NCBI GenBank assembly: GCA_016303175.1
Contig: JAEDMF010000002.1
Span: 1-35,160 of the forward strand
Direction of reading: 5' to 3'
Origin: Bacteroidales bacterium
GTDB lineage: Bacteria; Bacteroidota; Bacteroidia; Bacteroidales; UBA932
Length of the DNA: 35,160 nt
Positions 25,159 through 33,002 of the stretch are shown piece by piece; position 1 is the stretch's first letter, and each line of letters begins with the position of its first letter. A program made the position numbers and the translations under genes. The notes under the pieces are model-generated. The model ran no database searches. It saw nothing but the letters and a program-made list of their open reading frames with translations, and was not told the DNA's origin.

Positions 25159-26385
25159 TCATTTCAACATTGCGACAGCCTTTCTCAGGCACTCCATAAA
25201 ATATTCCGCCTCCTGCCTGCTGTTGTACGCCATCAGGGAGACTCTCACCATCCCGGTGACGCCGAAGTGCGCCATCAAAGGCTCCGCGCACATCATTCCG
25301 GAACGCACCGCCACTCCCATTTTATCCAGCAGCGCGGCAAGGTCGCTGTGGTGCACTCCTTCTATATTGAAGGAGAAGATTGGCAGTTTGTCTTCCCTGC
25401 GCTCCGAAGAACCATACAGAGTCAGTCCGGGGAAGTTTTCCAATTCCTTCCAAAGCCATAGCTTTATTTCTTCTGTCTCTTCAAGCAACTCCTTGTCCTT
25501 CAGGCATATATCCATTATCTTCAGGGCTGGTGTGAGGGCAGCGGCATTGCAGAAATTCGGAGTACCCGCCTCGAATTTGAGCGGCAGCGGAGCATAGGTG
25601 GTCCCTGCCAAAGACACAGTCTGCACCATTTCACCTCCGCACATGAAGGGTGGCATTGCCTCCAGCAGTTCCTTGCGTCCGTACAGAATGCCCACTCCCG
25701 TGGGACCCATCAGCTTGTGCGCGGAGAGGGCATAGAAGTCGCAGTCCATTTCCTGCACGTCCACCTTGCAGTGTACAGCCCCCTGAGCTCCGTCAACAGC
25801 TACATACACGCCTTTTGCGTGGCATAGCTCGCATATGCGCCTGATAGGATGAACTATCCCCAGTACATTGCCCGCGTGGGCCACACAGACTATTTTCACG
25901 CGCTCGTCCAGCAGCCCCTCCAGGCGTTCAAGGCTGTAGCTCCCGTCTTCTTCAACCCTCCAGTACACAACTTCAGCCTTCTTGCGTTCTGCCAGCATCT
26001 GCCACGGCACAAAGTTGGAATGGTGTTCCGCTTCTCCTATTATGATTTTGTCCCCCTCTTTCAGGAAGGCTTCGCAAAAAGAATATGCCAAAGCATTGAG
26101 GCCCGCGGTGGCGCCTGAAGTGAAAATGACTTGCTCCCTCGAAGGCGAGCCGATGAACGCCGCGGCAGTGTCGCGGGCGAGTTCGTAGGCCTCGGTGGCT
26201 TCAGCCGACAGCAGGTGCACGGCGCGGTGGGTGTTGGCGTTGTGGTTCAGGTTCATCCCGTCCATAGCCTCCACTACCTCCAAAGGGCGTTGTGCGGTGG
26301 CCGCGTTGTCAAAATACACAAGCGGCTTGCCGTACACTTTTCTTTTGAGTATCGGAAAAAATTCTCTGAAATTTTCAACCTTCAT
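25159..26385 (-). CDS. sufS: Cysteine desulfurase SufS
   Basis: 408 aa PLP enzyme that extracts sulfur from cysteine for Fe-S assembly. The start is the ATG at 26385; the frame stays open much further upstream, but that extension has no family similarity and would cross a promoter. Landmarks are YFDNAATAQRP (24-33), FTSGATAGLNALA (88-100), EAEHHSN (118-124), VDGAQGAVH (197-205), the PLP lysine Lys224 in ALSAHKLMGPTG and the catalytic persulfide Cys366 in RSGMMCAEPLM. Upstream, an exact -7 element with a TTG at -33 spacing is the best promoter in the window. It heads the run down to comF. Confidence 0.95.
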   Translation of the reverse strand: MKVENFREFFPILKRKVYGKPLVYFDNAATAQRPLEVVEAMDGMNLNHNANTHRAVHLLSAEATEAYELARDTAAAFIGSPSREQVIFTSGATAGLNALAYSFCEAFLKEGDKIIIGEAEHHSNFVPWQMLAERKKAEVVYWRVEEDGSYSLERLEGLLDERVKIVCVAHAGNVLGIVHPIRRICELCHAKGVYVAVDGAQGAVHCKVDVQEMDCDFYALSAHKLMGPTGVGILYGRKELLEAMPPFMCGGEMVQTVSLAGTTYAPLPLKFEAGTPNFCNAAALTPALKIMDICLKDKELLEETEEIKLWLWKELENFPGLTLYGSSERREDKLPIFSFNIEGVHHSDLAALLDKMGVAVRSGMMCAEPLMAHFGVTGMVRVSLMAYNSRQEAEYFMECLRKAVAMLK

Positions 26386-26393
26386 ATAACCTG

Positions 26394-26424
26394 CAAAGTT
26401 AATAAATTGGTTATATTTGCACAA
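26394..26424 (-). promoter_or_regulatory. sufS operon promoter
   Basis: On the minus strand TTG (26422-26424), a 20 bp spacer and TAACTTTG (26394-26401) fit the Bacteroidota -33/-7 pattern. The ATG follows 8 bases after the -7 box, giving a very short leader. It interleaves with the plus-strand -7 element at 26412-26419. Confidence 0.55.
26412..26419 (+). promoter_or_regulatory. -7 element (TATATTTG) for the hydrolase-PorP gene pair
   Basis: Exact match to TAnnTTTG, 17 bases before the hydrolase ATG at 26437. It lies within the spacer of the opposing sufS promoter. Confidence 0.5.
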
Positions 26425-26436
26425 GATGTCGTGGTT

Positions 26437-27729
26437 ATGAAACAGTTCGTCGCACATAGTTTTCATCTGCTGGCTGCTGTTGTTGTCCTGTGTATTTCTG
26501 CCTGCAATAAAAATGAGTACTCCGGACTTGGAAAAGATGTGCAGAGGGGAGAGCTGCTTTCTTCCGTACGTACCGCCTACATCAGCCTTGGCGATGTGCG
26601 GAAATTGTGCAAGAAGATTCCCGATAGCCTGCTGATCCACGATGTCGAATGCTATACGCTCCGCTATACAACTCTGTACAAGGATATGCCCGTGCAGGCG
26701 GAAGCCCTCGTGTGCCGCCCCTTGAATTGCACCGAACCGCATCTGGCCCTTTACTGCCACGGCACCAACATTCCCCTGAATCAAGGCAGAGGAGCCAAGC
26801 GTTTTTATGCATATTCCGGTCCTTTCAAGGGAGATGATTATCAAGAAATAGAAGAATGTATAATCCCTCTTGCTTCCAACGGTTACTTTGTTGTTGTACC
26901 TGAATATACTGGTTACGGCTCGACAGCTTCGCTGGATCATCCCTTCATTTATTACCCTGAGCTTGTAAAGAGCGTGATTGACGCCGCCTATGCCTCCCGT
27001 ACTCTCTCTCAGGTGCTCAATGCCGACATTGGGAAGGACCTTTACATTACGGGCTGGTCTCAGGGTGGCGGCGCTGCGTTCTTTACTGAGAAGACAATAG
27101 AGTCGGACGCGAGCTATTCCACTGATTTTGATGTAGTTGGGGTATCTGCCCTGTCGGGCCCTTATGATTTGTACAATTTCCTCGGGGAGATATTCCGCAA
27201 TAGGGACAAATTTTATATTACAATGGCCCTGTATGTATGGGGCGCGTACAGTATGAACGTCTTCAGCGCCAATATGCAGCGTCCTGCGGATATGATTTTC
27301 CGCCTGCCTGTGTATGACCAGTCAACGGCATATCTGACGGCGGGAGGTTCGCCCAGAACGGTCTTCCAGCCCTATTTTATGGATGCCATTCTGGATGGGA
27401 CTGACACAGGGGCCATCAGCGCTATCAACGAGTCGCAGACCTGCAGCGGCTGGTCTCCGCGCGCCAGGGTTTTCCTTTATCACGGGCGGAAAGACGATGT
27501 TGTGTCCTACATCAATGCGCAGTCGACTTATGAGAATATGAAGGAACTGGGCAACGTGAGTCTGCACACTTTTTCCGAAGGCGGGCACTTCGACAGGGTT
27601 GACAAATATATGACAAGCACTCTCATACGCTTCCGCAAATTGCGGGAGGGCACTTTGGGAGATGAATTGGATGAGAGCCTTGATGAAATTCTGGATACTG
27701 ACACTTCAGCCAAGGAGGAAAAGAAATGA
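26437..27729 (+). CDS. Lipoprotein alpha/beta hydrolase (secretory-lipase/peptidase-like)
   Basis: 430 aa from the ATG at 26437. The N-terminus is a lipoprotein signal (hydrophobic stretch, CISAC, Cys23), so the protein is probably anchored at the cell envelope. The fold is that of alpha/beta hydrolases: YCHGTNIP (107-114) before the oxyanion region, PEYTGYGSTA (155-164), the nucleophile elbow GWSQGGG with Ser208, Asp353 or Asp354 in YHGRKDDVV and His384 in EGGHF, completing a catalytic triad. LYHGRKDDVV and the C-terminal lid resemble secretory lipases and prolyl-oligopeptidase-like esterases; the substrate is unknown. Its last codon overlaps the start of the PorP/SprF-like gene (ATGA). Confidence 0.82.
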   Translation: MKQFVAHSFHLLAAVVVLCISACNKNEYSGLGKDVQRGELLSSVRTAYISLGDVRKLCKKIPDSLLIHDVECYTLRYTTLYKDMPVQAEALVCRPLNCTEPHLALYCHGTNIPLNQGRGAKRFYAYSGPFKGDDYQEIEECIIPLASNGYFVVVPEYTGYGSTASLDHPFIYYPELVKSVIDAAYASRTLSQVLNADIGKDLYITGWSQGGGAAFFTEKTIESDASYSTDFDVVGVSALSGPYDLYNFLGEIFRNRDKFYITMALYVWGAYSMNVFSANMQRPADMIFRLPVYDQSTAYLTAGGSPRTVFQPYFMDAILDGTDTGAISAINESQTCSGWSPRARVFLYHGRKDDVVSYINAQSTYENMKELGNVSLHTFSEGGHFDRVDKYMTSTLIRFRKLREGTLGDELDESLDEILDTDTSAKEEKK

Positions 27730-28574
27730 AACGCTTTTGTGTTGCAGTCTTTTTGTTCTCTATGGTCTGCCTGAGGTCGGGTGGCCAGAATTTTCAGCGT
27801 TACAACCTTGCGGACAAGGATTGGTTCCGTTATAATCCGGCAAGGATTGCGGAGGATTCTTCCGCTGTGTACACAATGGCAAAATACAGTTTCGTTTCCA
27901 ATGAGTTTTATGCCGAAAATCCGCTCGACATAGCTGTGGGCGCCACATATGTCAGTCCTTATGGGGCGTTTTTCCTGGACCTCAGCCACGACGGATATTC
28001 CTACTATGGCAGGCATGGGATGCAGCTTGGCTACGCATACAGTTTCAAATTGCCGCGTGGCCGCCTGAGCATCGGAGCTGCTGCTTCGCTTTGGGTCAAC
28101 AGGGCCCAGACCGACAAACTGCCCTATCCGGAATTGAACAAGGGAGTCAGAATGTACTATGCTCCCGATTTGAGTCTTGGCCTCGAATGGACATATATGG
28201 GTTTGCGTGTCGGATTGGGAGCGGCAAATGTGGTCGGGACAAAATCCCGGGAGGGCGCTGATGTGCTGATGCAGAATCCGAGGGCAATTATGGCCTGCGC
28301 GAGCTACGATTTCTCCCTGCCGTACGAACTTCATCTGAAACCTATGCTCCAGATAGGTTTCTGTAGCTCGACCAGCTTTGACTTGGGACTTGGATTGGGC
28401 TGGCGCAACGTGGTTGACTGTTCAGTCACCCTGAGGGCGATGGAATTGATATATATGATAAATGCCGGAGTCAATGTGCCCGGCACAAAATTGTCTTTTA
28501 CAGCAACTTACACCCGGGCGATACTGCATTCCCAGCAGTTTGTTTCGGCTGGAATTTGCTACAGATTAAAATGA
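27726..28574 (+). CDS. PorP/SprF-like outer-membrane protein
   Basis: 282 aa with a signal peptide ending near SGGQ21. The sequence alternates short amphipathic strands with FRYNPARIAEDS near the N-terminus (compare the NPAxxG start of PorP/SprF proteins), LDIAVGATYVSPYGAFFLDLSHDGYSYYG, FKLPRGRLSIGAAASLW and a closing ISAGICYRLK-type strand. PorP/SprF proteins are membrane barrel partners of the type IX secretion system and gliding machinery, but many family members have no proven link to it, and no other T9SS gene is present here. It overlaps the hydrolase gene by 4 bp, so the two products are probably made together and may work in the same envelope compartment. Confidence 0.62.
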   Translation: MKRFCVAVFLFSMVCLRSGGQNFQRYNLADKDWFRYNPARIAEDSSAVYTMAKYSFVSNEFYAENPLDIAVGATYVSPYGAFFLDLSHDGYSYYGRHGMQLGYAYSFKLPRGRLSIGAAASLWVNRAQTDKLPYPELNKGVRMYYAPDLSLGLEWTYMGLRVGLGAANVVGTKSREGADVLMQNPRAIMACASYDFSLPYELHLKPMLQIGFCSSTSFDLGLGLGWRNVVDCSVTLRAMELIYMINAGVNVPGTKLSFTATYTRAILHSQQFVSAGICYRLK

Positions 28575-28608
28575 CGTTAATAACTTAGATACTTGCGGAA
28601 CTAGAGCT

Positions 28609-29196
28609 ATGATTGATTATGTGAAGGGCTCCATAGCGGAGCTGACGCCTACAGATGTGGTGATTGAAACGGGCAATATAGGTTACAGGGCTCTCATTTC
28701 CCTGCAGACCTATTCTGCTTTGGATCGCAGGAGCGAAGGTATGATATATGTGCATCACATCCTGCGTGAGGACGAAGAATTGTATTACGGCTTTGCCACA
28801 AAGGACGAGAGGGAACTTTTCCGCCTGATTATCAGTGTGTCCGGAGTTGGCGCCGCCACAGCGCGGATGATGCTGAGCTCTCTTACCTGCGAGGAAATAA
28901 GGGCCGCCATTTTGAGCGAGGACGTGGCGCGAATCAAGTCTGTTAAGGGTCTGGGAGTAAAGACGGCCCAGAGGCTCATCATAGAACTCAAGGACAAAAT
29001 TACGAAGGGTGCGGGAATGGCGGATTCGACGTCAATCTTTGCCGCACAGTCCGGTGTGGCCGACGAGGCTTCCACGGCTCTGGTGATGTTGGGCTTTACA
29101 AAGGCGGCTGTAGCGAAGGCTGTTGCGGCCGTGCTCAAGGCTGACCCTTCCGCCGCTGTCGAGACTGTCATAAAGAAGGCGCTGCGGATGCTTTAG
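28609..29196 (+). CDS. ruvA: Holliday junction branch migration protein RuvA
   Basis: 195 aa. RuvA binds four-way DNA junctions as a tetramer and loads RuvB. The OB-fold domain (1-62) begins MIDYVKGSIAEL and holds NIGYRALIS; two helix-hairpin-helix motifs follow, ISVSGVGAATARMMLSSL (75-92) and IKSVKGLGVKTAQRLIIELKDK (109-130); the flexible link (133-148) leads to the RuvB-binding domain III (EASTALVMLGFTKAAVAKAV, then the C-terminal helix). It starts 34 bp after the PorP-like stop and ends 6 bp before the converging glycerophosphodiesterase. A degenerate ACTTGCGGAACT copy of the dispersed word lies at 28590-28601. Confidence 0.95.
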   Translation: MIDYVKGSIAELTPTDVVIETGNIGYRALISLQTYSALDRRSEGMIYVHHILREDEELYYGFATKDERELFRLIISVSGVGAATARMMLSSLTCEEIRAAILSEDVARIKSVKGLGVKTAQRLIIELKDKITKGAGMADSTSIFAAQSGVADEASTALVMLGFTKAAVAKAVAAVLKADPSAAVETVIKKALRML

Positions 29197-29202
29197 TCCG
29201 GC

Positions 29203-29970
29203 CTAATTGCAAAGTGCTTGAACCATCAGGGGGTCGTTAGTGGTTATCGCTCCTATGCCGAGGGAAATGAAATATTCGGCCTCTTCCTTTTTGTTTACAG
29301 TCCACACATTTGTCGAAAGACCCAATTCCTTTGCCTGAGAGATGTATTCAGGGTGAGAGGTGAGGACTTTTCTTGAGTAGTCCATCCCGTTGATTCCCAG
29401 CTCCTTAAGTTGGGCTGGCGTGAGGTCGCCGTTCAGATATTGGTTGCAGAATTCGGGCGCTTCCCGGGCTATTCTCTCGCAAATATGGCGGCTGAAGGAG
29501 ATGAAAAGCACTCTGTCCGGCCTGAACATTTGGTATTTCTTGAGCAGTGCAAAGGCTTTGTCCACCATTGCATCTTCCCTTTCTTGACTAGCCTGTTTCT
29601 TGAATTCCAACACCAGCATGGTCTCCGGGTGCTTTTTCCCTTGGCGCAGGTATTTTTCCAGGGTGGGCCGGCGTTCCAGGTTCGGCAGCAGGTGCTTTTT
29701 GAGTTCCTTCCACTGTGTCGTAGCTATGGGCAGGCCCTCGACATCGTGGTCGTGAGTCACTATCAGCACATTGTCTGCCGTAATGTGGACATCAAATTCA
29801 CTGCCCCAGAATCCGTGGCGCTGGGCAGACTTCAGAGAGGCTATGGAATTCTCGCTGTAGCCGCCTTCCTGGCAGTTCCAAAAGCCTCTGTGGGCAATGA
29901 TGGCAGTGTTCTGGGAGTAGGCGCAAAGGGAGCAAAACACTCCAAGCAGGGATGCAGTAATCTTAATCAT
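29203..29970 (-). CDS. Glycerophosphodiester phosphodiesterase family protein, exported
   Basis: 255 aa from the ATG at 29970; a TTG two codons earlier is less likely. A signal peptide (hydrophobic stretch ending near AYSQ20) points to the periplasm or outer membrane face. GDPD family motifs: IAHRGF (24-29), YSENSIAS (the substrate-binding Glu-Asn), GSEFDVHITADN with the metal-binding Glu and Asp, and HDHD. VLEFKKQ and TNVWTVNKKEEAEYFISLGIGAITTNDP in the C-terminal half complete the barrel. It cleaves glycerophosphodiesters to glycerol-3-phosphate and an alcohol, though some relatives act on other substrates. It converges with ruvA and diverges from the barrel-protein gene. Confidence 0.88.
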   Translation of the reverse strand: MIKITASLLGVFCSLCAYSQNTAIIAHRGFWNCQEGGYSENSIASLKSAQRHGFWGSEFDVHITADNVLIVTHDHDVEGLPIATTQWKELKKHLLPNLERRPTLEKYLRQGKKHPETMLVLEFKKQASQEREDAMVDKAFALLKKYQMFRPDRVLFISFSRHICERIAREAPEFCNQYLNGDLTPAQLKELGINGMDYSRKVLTSHPEYISQAKELGLSTNVWTVNKKEEAEYFISLGIGAITTNDPLMVQALCN

Positions 29971-29973
29971 ATC

Positions 29974-29981
29974 CAAAAATA
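29974..29981 (-). promoter_or_regulatory. -7-like element (TATTTTTG) before the glycerophosphodiesterase gene
   Basis: Exact TAnnTTTG match on the minus strand but only 3 bases from the ATG at 29970, so the transcript would be leaderless. A near-match TAATTTTT at 29984-29991 is an alternative with better spacing. Confidence 0.3.
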
Positions 29982-29994
29982 CGAAAAATTACTG

Positions 29995-30002
29995 TATTTT
30001 TG
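29995..30002 (+). promoter_or_regulatory. -7 element (TATTTTTG) for the barrel-phosphoesterase genes
   Basis: Exact match to TAnnTTTG, followed by an A-rich leader and the ATG at 30022. No convincing -33 TTTG is seen upstream. Confidence 0.5.
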
Positions 30003-30021
30003 TAAGGCAAAAAATAAAAAA

Positions 30022-30828
30022 ATGAACTTTAACGTTAAGATTTTCTCCTGCGCTCTTATGCTTGCCCTTTCGTCGGCTAATCTTGACGCGGCTGAAACGG
30101 GGCCTGCTGCGATGCAGAAGGATTCTTCCTGCAATGCAGGGCAATTCGAGTGCGAGAGGGGAGATTATTCACCTGTGGGGCGTAGTGACAGGTATGGAGT
30201 GTCACTGATGGGAATGTATGGCTGGAACACTACCTGGGGTCATTACGGCGGCGCTGCTGTGGGCGCTCATCTTCCCATAGTGCGATTTTTTGAGGCAGAC
30301 GCGGATTTGGAATGCCACAGTGCGGGCGTGTTTTCCGGCGGAATCAGCCTCCGTCCGCTCTTCCCTATCAGCGAAAAGGGCGGTACCGTATTTCTGGATT
30401 GCAGCCTGTTCTATCGTGATTTGTACAAGTATTCATCGTCCGAGTTTGTGACGGCCGTCAGCGCCGGTTACCGCTGGGATTACCTAGGCATTCAGGTAGG
30501 TTTCGCCAACCGGCAGCTCATTGACAACGAACTTCAATGGAACAGCAATTCGGACAATGTGACGGAGCCCTTCGATGCAATTTATAAGGCATGGTTCAAG
30601 GTTCGACCTGCCTCTTCGGTGTGGAACCTCGGAGCGGGCCTTACCAACTTCAGCCCCTATGAGTATGAGCGTATGTGGCAGCCGATGGTCTTTATCGATG
30701 CGCATTGGGATGTTGCGGACCATTTTCGTCTGCTTGCCGAAGTATATCTCAAGCAGAGCGGTTCCTTCCATCTCACTGCCGGCAGTTATGGAGTCATCGC
30801 CCGTCTGGGCCTCGAGTACAGGTTTTAG
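30022..30828 (+). CDS. Predicted outer-membrane beta-barrel protein
   Basis: 268 aa from the ATG at 30022; upstream open sequence in this frame is antisense to the glycerophosphodiesterase and is not coding. A signal peptide (MNFNVKIFSCALMLALSSANLDAAE) precedes a run of aromatic-rich amphipathic strands: YGVSLMGMYGWNT, GAAVGAHLPIVRFFEADADLE, GGTVFLDCSLFYRDLYKY, SEFVTAVSAGYRWDYLGIQVGF and RLLAEVYLKQ, ending in GLEYRF, whose final Phe is the classic C-terminal signal for outer-membrane insertion. The family was not recognised. It is 3 bp upstream of the metallophosphoesterase lipoprotein gene, suggesting a shared transcript. Confidence 0.75.
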   Translation: MNFNVKIFSCALMLALSSANLDAAETGPAAMQKDSSCNAGQFECERGDYSPVGRSDRYGVSLMGMYGWNTTWGHYGGAAVGAHLPIVRFFEADADLECHSAGVFSGGISLRPLFPISEKGGTVFLDCSLFYRDLYKYSSSEFVTAVSAGYRWDYLGIQVGFANRQLIDNELQWNSNSDNVTEPFDAIYKAWFKVRPASSVWNLGAGLTNFSPYEYERMWQPMVFIDAHWDVADHFRLLAEVYLKQSGSFHLTAGSYGVIARLGLEYRF

Positions 30829-30831
30829 TTT

Positions 30832-31722
30832 ATGGAAAAGTATTTGAAAATTTCAGCGGCCGTTGTTTTTGGTCTGATTGCCGGAGCGGTGGCCTGCACT
30901 CGCGGCAATTTGGATATTGCAGGTTTATTCTGCAACCAGAGCCCCGATGTCAACAAGCGTTTTGCAAAGTCGCGGGAATACAATGAGACCCATCCTGCCG
31001 TGACTTACTCCTCTTTGAGCGAAGACTACAGAATGTTTGTATGCACGGATATACACATAGATTCAGTCACAACCGAGTTGGATGTATTCGTGAATGCTGT
31101 TTTGGCCGATACGGACCATTGTCCCGCTGTCCTTTTCCTGGGAGACCTTCAGAACGCCTACGGAAACCTGCCTCTGTTCATTAAGCATGTGCAGCCGCTG
31201 GTGGACTCTCCCACGGACGAGCCTATGATGGTTGTGGGTAATCACGACCTTTATTACGGCCAGTGGTCAGAGTTTGCAAAGTATTTTGGTACAGCCAGTT
31301 ATTATTTTTATGTCACCACTCCTTCCGGAGCTAAGGACATCTTCATCTGTATGGATTCCGCGTCGGCGGTGATGGGACTTGCCCAGCGTCAGTGGACGGA
31401 GAAGATACTTCGGGACAATGCCGACTGCCGCCACAAGGTGATATGCACACATACCCATTTTTTCAAAAGAGACGGCTCCCAGGGTCATACCAGCAACTAT
31501 CCTCTCGAGGAAACCCACGCGCTTTGTTCAATGTTTGCAAATTGCGGGGTGGATATGGTGATGACCGGGCACGACCATTCTGTGGAAAACACAATATATA
31601 AAGGTATATACTTCCGCACCTTCCCCGCCCTCTGCCACAATGACCCCGAGTCCTGGTACTCCATTGTGCACGTAGGTGCTGAAGTAGGAAATTATAGAGT
31701 GGAAGATATTAAAGTAAGATAG
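30832..31722 (+). CDS. Calcineurin-like metallophosphoesterase, lipoprotein
   Basis: 296 aa. A signal with AVAC (Cys22) suggests lipidation. The five calcineurin-fold motifs are present: Asp73-x-His75 (CTDIHID), GDLQNAY with Asp105 (104-110), GNHD at 136-139, THTHF with His207 and His209, and GHDH at 246-249. These coordinate a two-metal centre. The second motif reads GDLQNAY where GDxxx is typical, which is within family variation. The substrate (phosphomonoester, phosphodiester or nucleotide) cannot be read from sequence. The gene begins 3 bp after the barrel gene and precedes the flavodiiron gene by 21 bp. Confidence 0.85.
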   Translation: MEKYLKISAAVVFGLIAGAVACTRGNLDIAGLFCNQSPDVNKRFAKSREYNETHPAVTYSSLSEDYRMFVCTDIHIDSVTTELDVFVNAVLADTDHCPAVLFLGDLQNAYGNLPLFIKHVQPLVDSPTDEPMMVVGNHDLYYGQWSEFAKYFGTASYYFYVTTPSGAKDIFICMDSASAVMGLAQRQWTEKILRDNADCRHKVICTHTHFFKRDGSQGHTSNYPLEETHALCSMFANCGVDMVMTGHDHSVENTIYKGIYFRTFPALCHNDPESWYSIVHVGAEVGNYRVEDIKVR

Positions 31723-31743
31723 GAATAAAGAAAGACAGAAATT

Positions 31744-32907
31744 ATGAAACAAGACATTTCGGCAGCCATACGTTACATAGGCGCAGACGATAAGGATTTG
31801 GATTTGTTCGAGGGTAAGTACAAGGTGCCCGAGGGCGTGTCTTACAATAGTTATGTAATTATAGATGAAAAGGTTGCGGTGATGGACACCATAGATGCCC
31901 GCAAGACGTCCGAATGGCTTTCCGCGCTTGAGTCGGAGCTTGCCGGCCGCACCCCCGACTATCTTGTAGTCCAGCACTGCGAGCCCGACCATTTGGCATC
32001 CCTCAAGGCTTTTGTGGAGAAATATCCGGCAGCTGTTGTGGTCGGCAATGCCAAGACCTTTCCTGTGATTGACCAGTTCTTCGAGGGTTTGGACCTCTCT
32101 TCGAGGAAACTTGTCGTCAAGGAGGGAGACTGCCTGAGTCTGGGCCGTCACAGCCTTACTTTCATTATGGCTCCTTTCGTGCATTGGCCTGAGGTAATGG
32201 TCAGCTATGAGAGTTGTGAGAAGGTGCTTTTCAGTGCGGACGGCTTCGGCAAATTCGGCGCTCTGGAGTATGAGACCGATGATTGGGACTGTGAGGCAAG
32301 ACGTTATTATTTCAATATCGTAGGCAAATACGGAGTGCAGGTACAGGCCCTTCTAAAGAAGGCTTCTGCCCTGGATATCAAGACAATAGCTCCCCTTCAC
32401 GGTCCTGTGCTCACGGGCGATCTTTCACATTATATACAGCAGTACGATACCTGGAGCAGCTATCGTCCGGAGACAGAGGGTGTTTTCATTGCGTATGCCT
32501 CAATTTACGGAAATACTGCTCGTGCCGCACAAGCTCTCGCTGAAATTCTGCGCAGCAGGGGTGTTAAGGTGGCCATTGCTGATCTTGCCCGTGACGACCG
32601 TGCGGAGGCTCTTGAGGATGCCTTCCGTTACAGCAAAATGGTTCTCGCTGCTTCCACCTACGATGCCGACATTTTCACGCCTATGTCAGATTTCATCCAC
32701 GATCTGCAGCACAAGGGCTACAAAAACCGCAGGGTTGCGCTGATGGAAAACGGCAGTTGGGCTCCTGTTGCGGCCAAGAAAATGCGTGAAGCCCTTTCCA
32801 CGCTTAAGGACGTGACAGTCTGTGACAGTGTTGCTACCATACGCTCTGCCTTCAAAACCAGCGATCTGGCCGCTTTGGAACAATTGGCCGACGACCTCCT
32901 CGCGTAG
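31744..32907 (+). CDS. FprA-type flavodiiron protein (A-type flavoprotein)
   Basis: 387 aa. The N-terminal metallo-beta-lactamase-like domain carries the complete diiron set: His78-x-Glu80-x-Asp82-His83, His147, Asp166 and His219. The C-terminal flavodoxin domain begins at about 247 with the FMN phosphate loop YASIYGNTAR (251-260). Flavodiiron proteins reduce oxygen to water or nitric oxide to nitrous oxide and protect anaerobes; which substrate is preferred here is unknown. No rubredoxin domain is fused and no rubredoxin gene is adjacent. It follows the phosphoesterase gene by 21 bp without an evident separate promoter. Confidence 0.94.
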   Translation: MKQDISAAIRYIGADDKDLDLFEGKYKVPEGVSYNSYVIIDEKVAVMDTIDARKTSEWLSALESELAGRTPDYLVVQHCEPDHLASLKAFVEKYPAAVVVGNAKTFPVIDQFFEGLDLSSRKLVVKEGDCLSLGRHSLTFIMAPFVHWPEVMVSYESCEKVLFSADGFGKFGALEYETDDWDCEARRYYFNIVGKYGVQVQALLKKASALDIKTIAPLHGPVLTGDLSHYIQQYDTWSSYRPETEGVFIAYASIYGNTARAAQALAEILRSRGVKVAIADLARDDRAEALEDAFRYSKMVLAASTYDADIFTPMSDFIHDLQHKGYKNRRVALMENGSWAPVAAKKMREALSTLKDVTVCDSVATIRSAFKTSDLAALEQLADDLLA

Positions 32908-33002
32908 TCCCCGCCACCAACTTCGAGCAGATATTCAAGACCTATTCCCCTGATACTGTAACCAAGATTTTGTAGGCAATATTGAGTAGTCAACCCACTT
33001 AA
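32908..33002. other. Gap after the flavodiiron gene with a possible 3' gene remnant
   Basis: From 32901 to 32964 a frame different from the flavodiiron gene reads RVVPATNFEQIFKTYSPDTVTKIL and a TAG stop. It has normal amino-acid composition but no start codon and overlaps the flavodiiron stop. It may be the tail of a lost gene of the adjacent accessory region, or chance. No clear TAnnTTTG promoter for the following gene is seen. Confidence 0.3.

Noticed and set aside
26386..26940. Upstream extension of the sufS frame
   Set aside because: The extension has no desulfurase similarity, is antisense to the hydrolase gene and crosses a promoter; the family start fits the ATG at 26385.
29410..30021. 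Upstream extension of the outer-membrane barrel frame
   Set aside because: It runs antisense through the glycerophosphodiesterase gene; the signal peptide starts at 30022, right after a promoter match.
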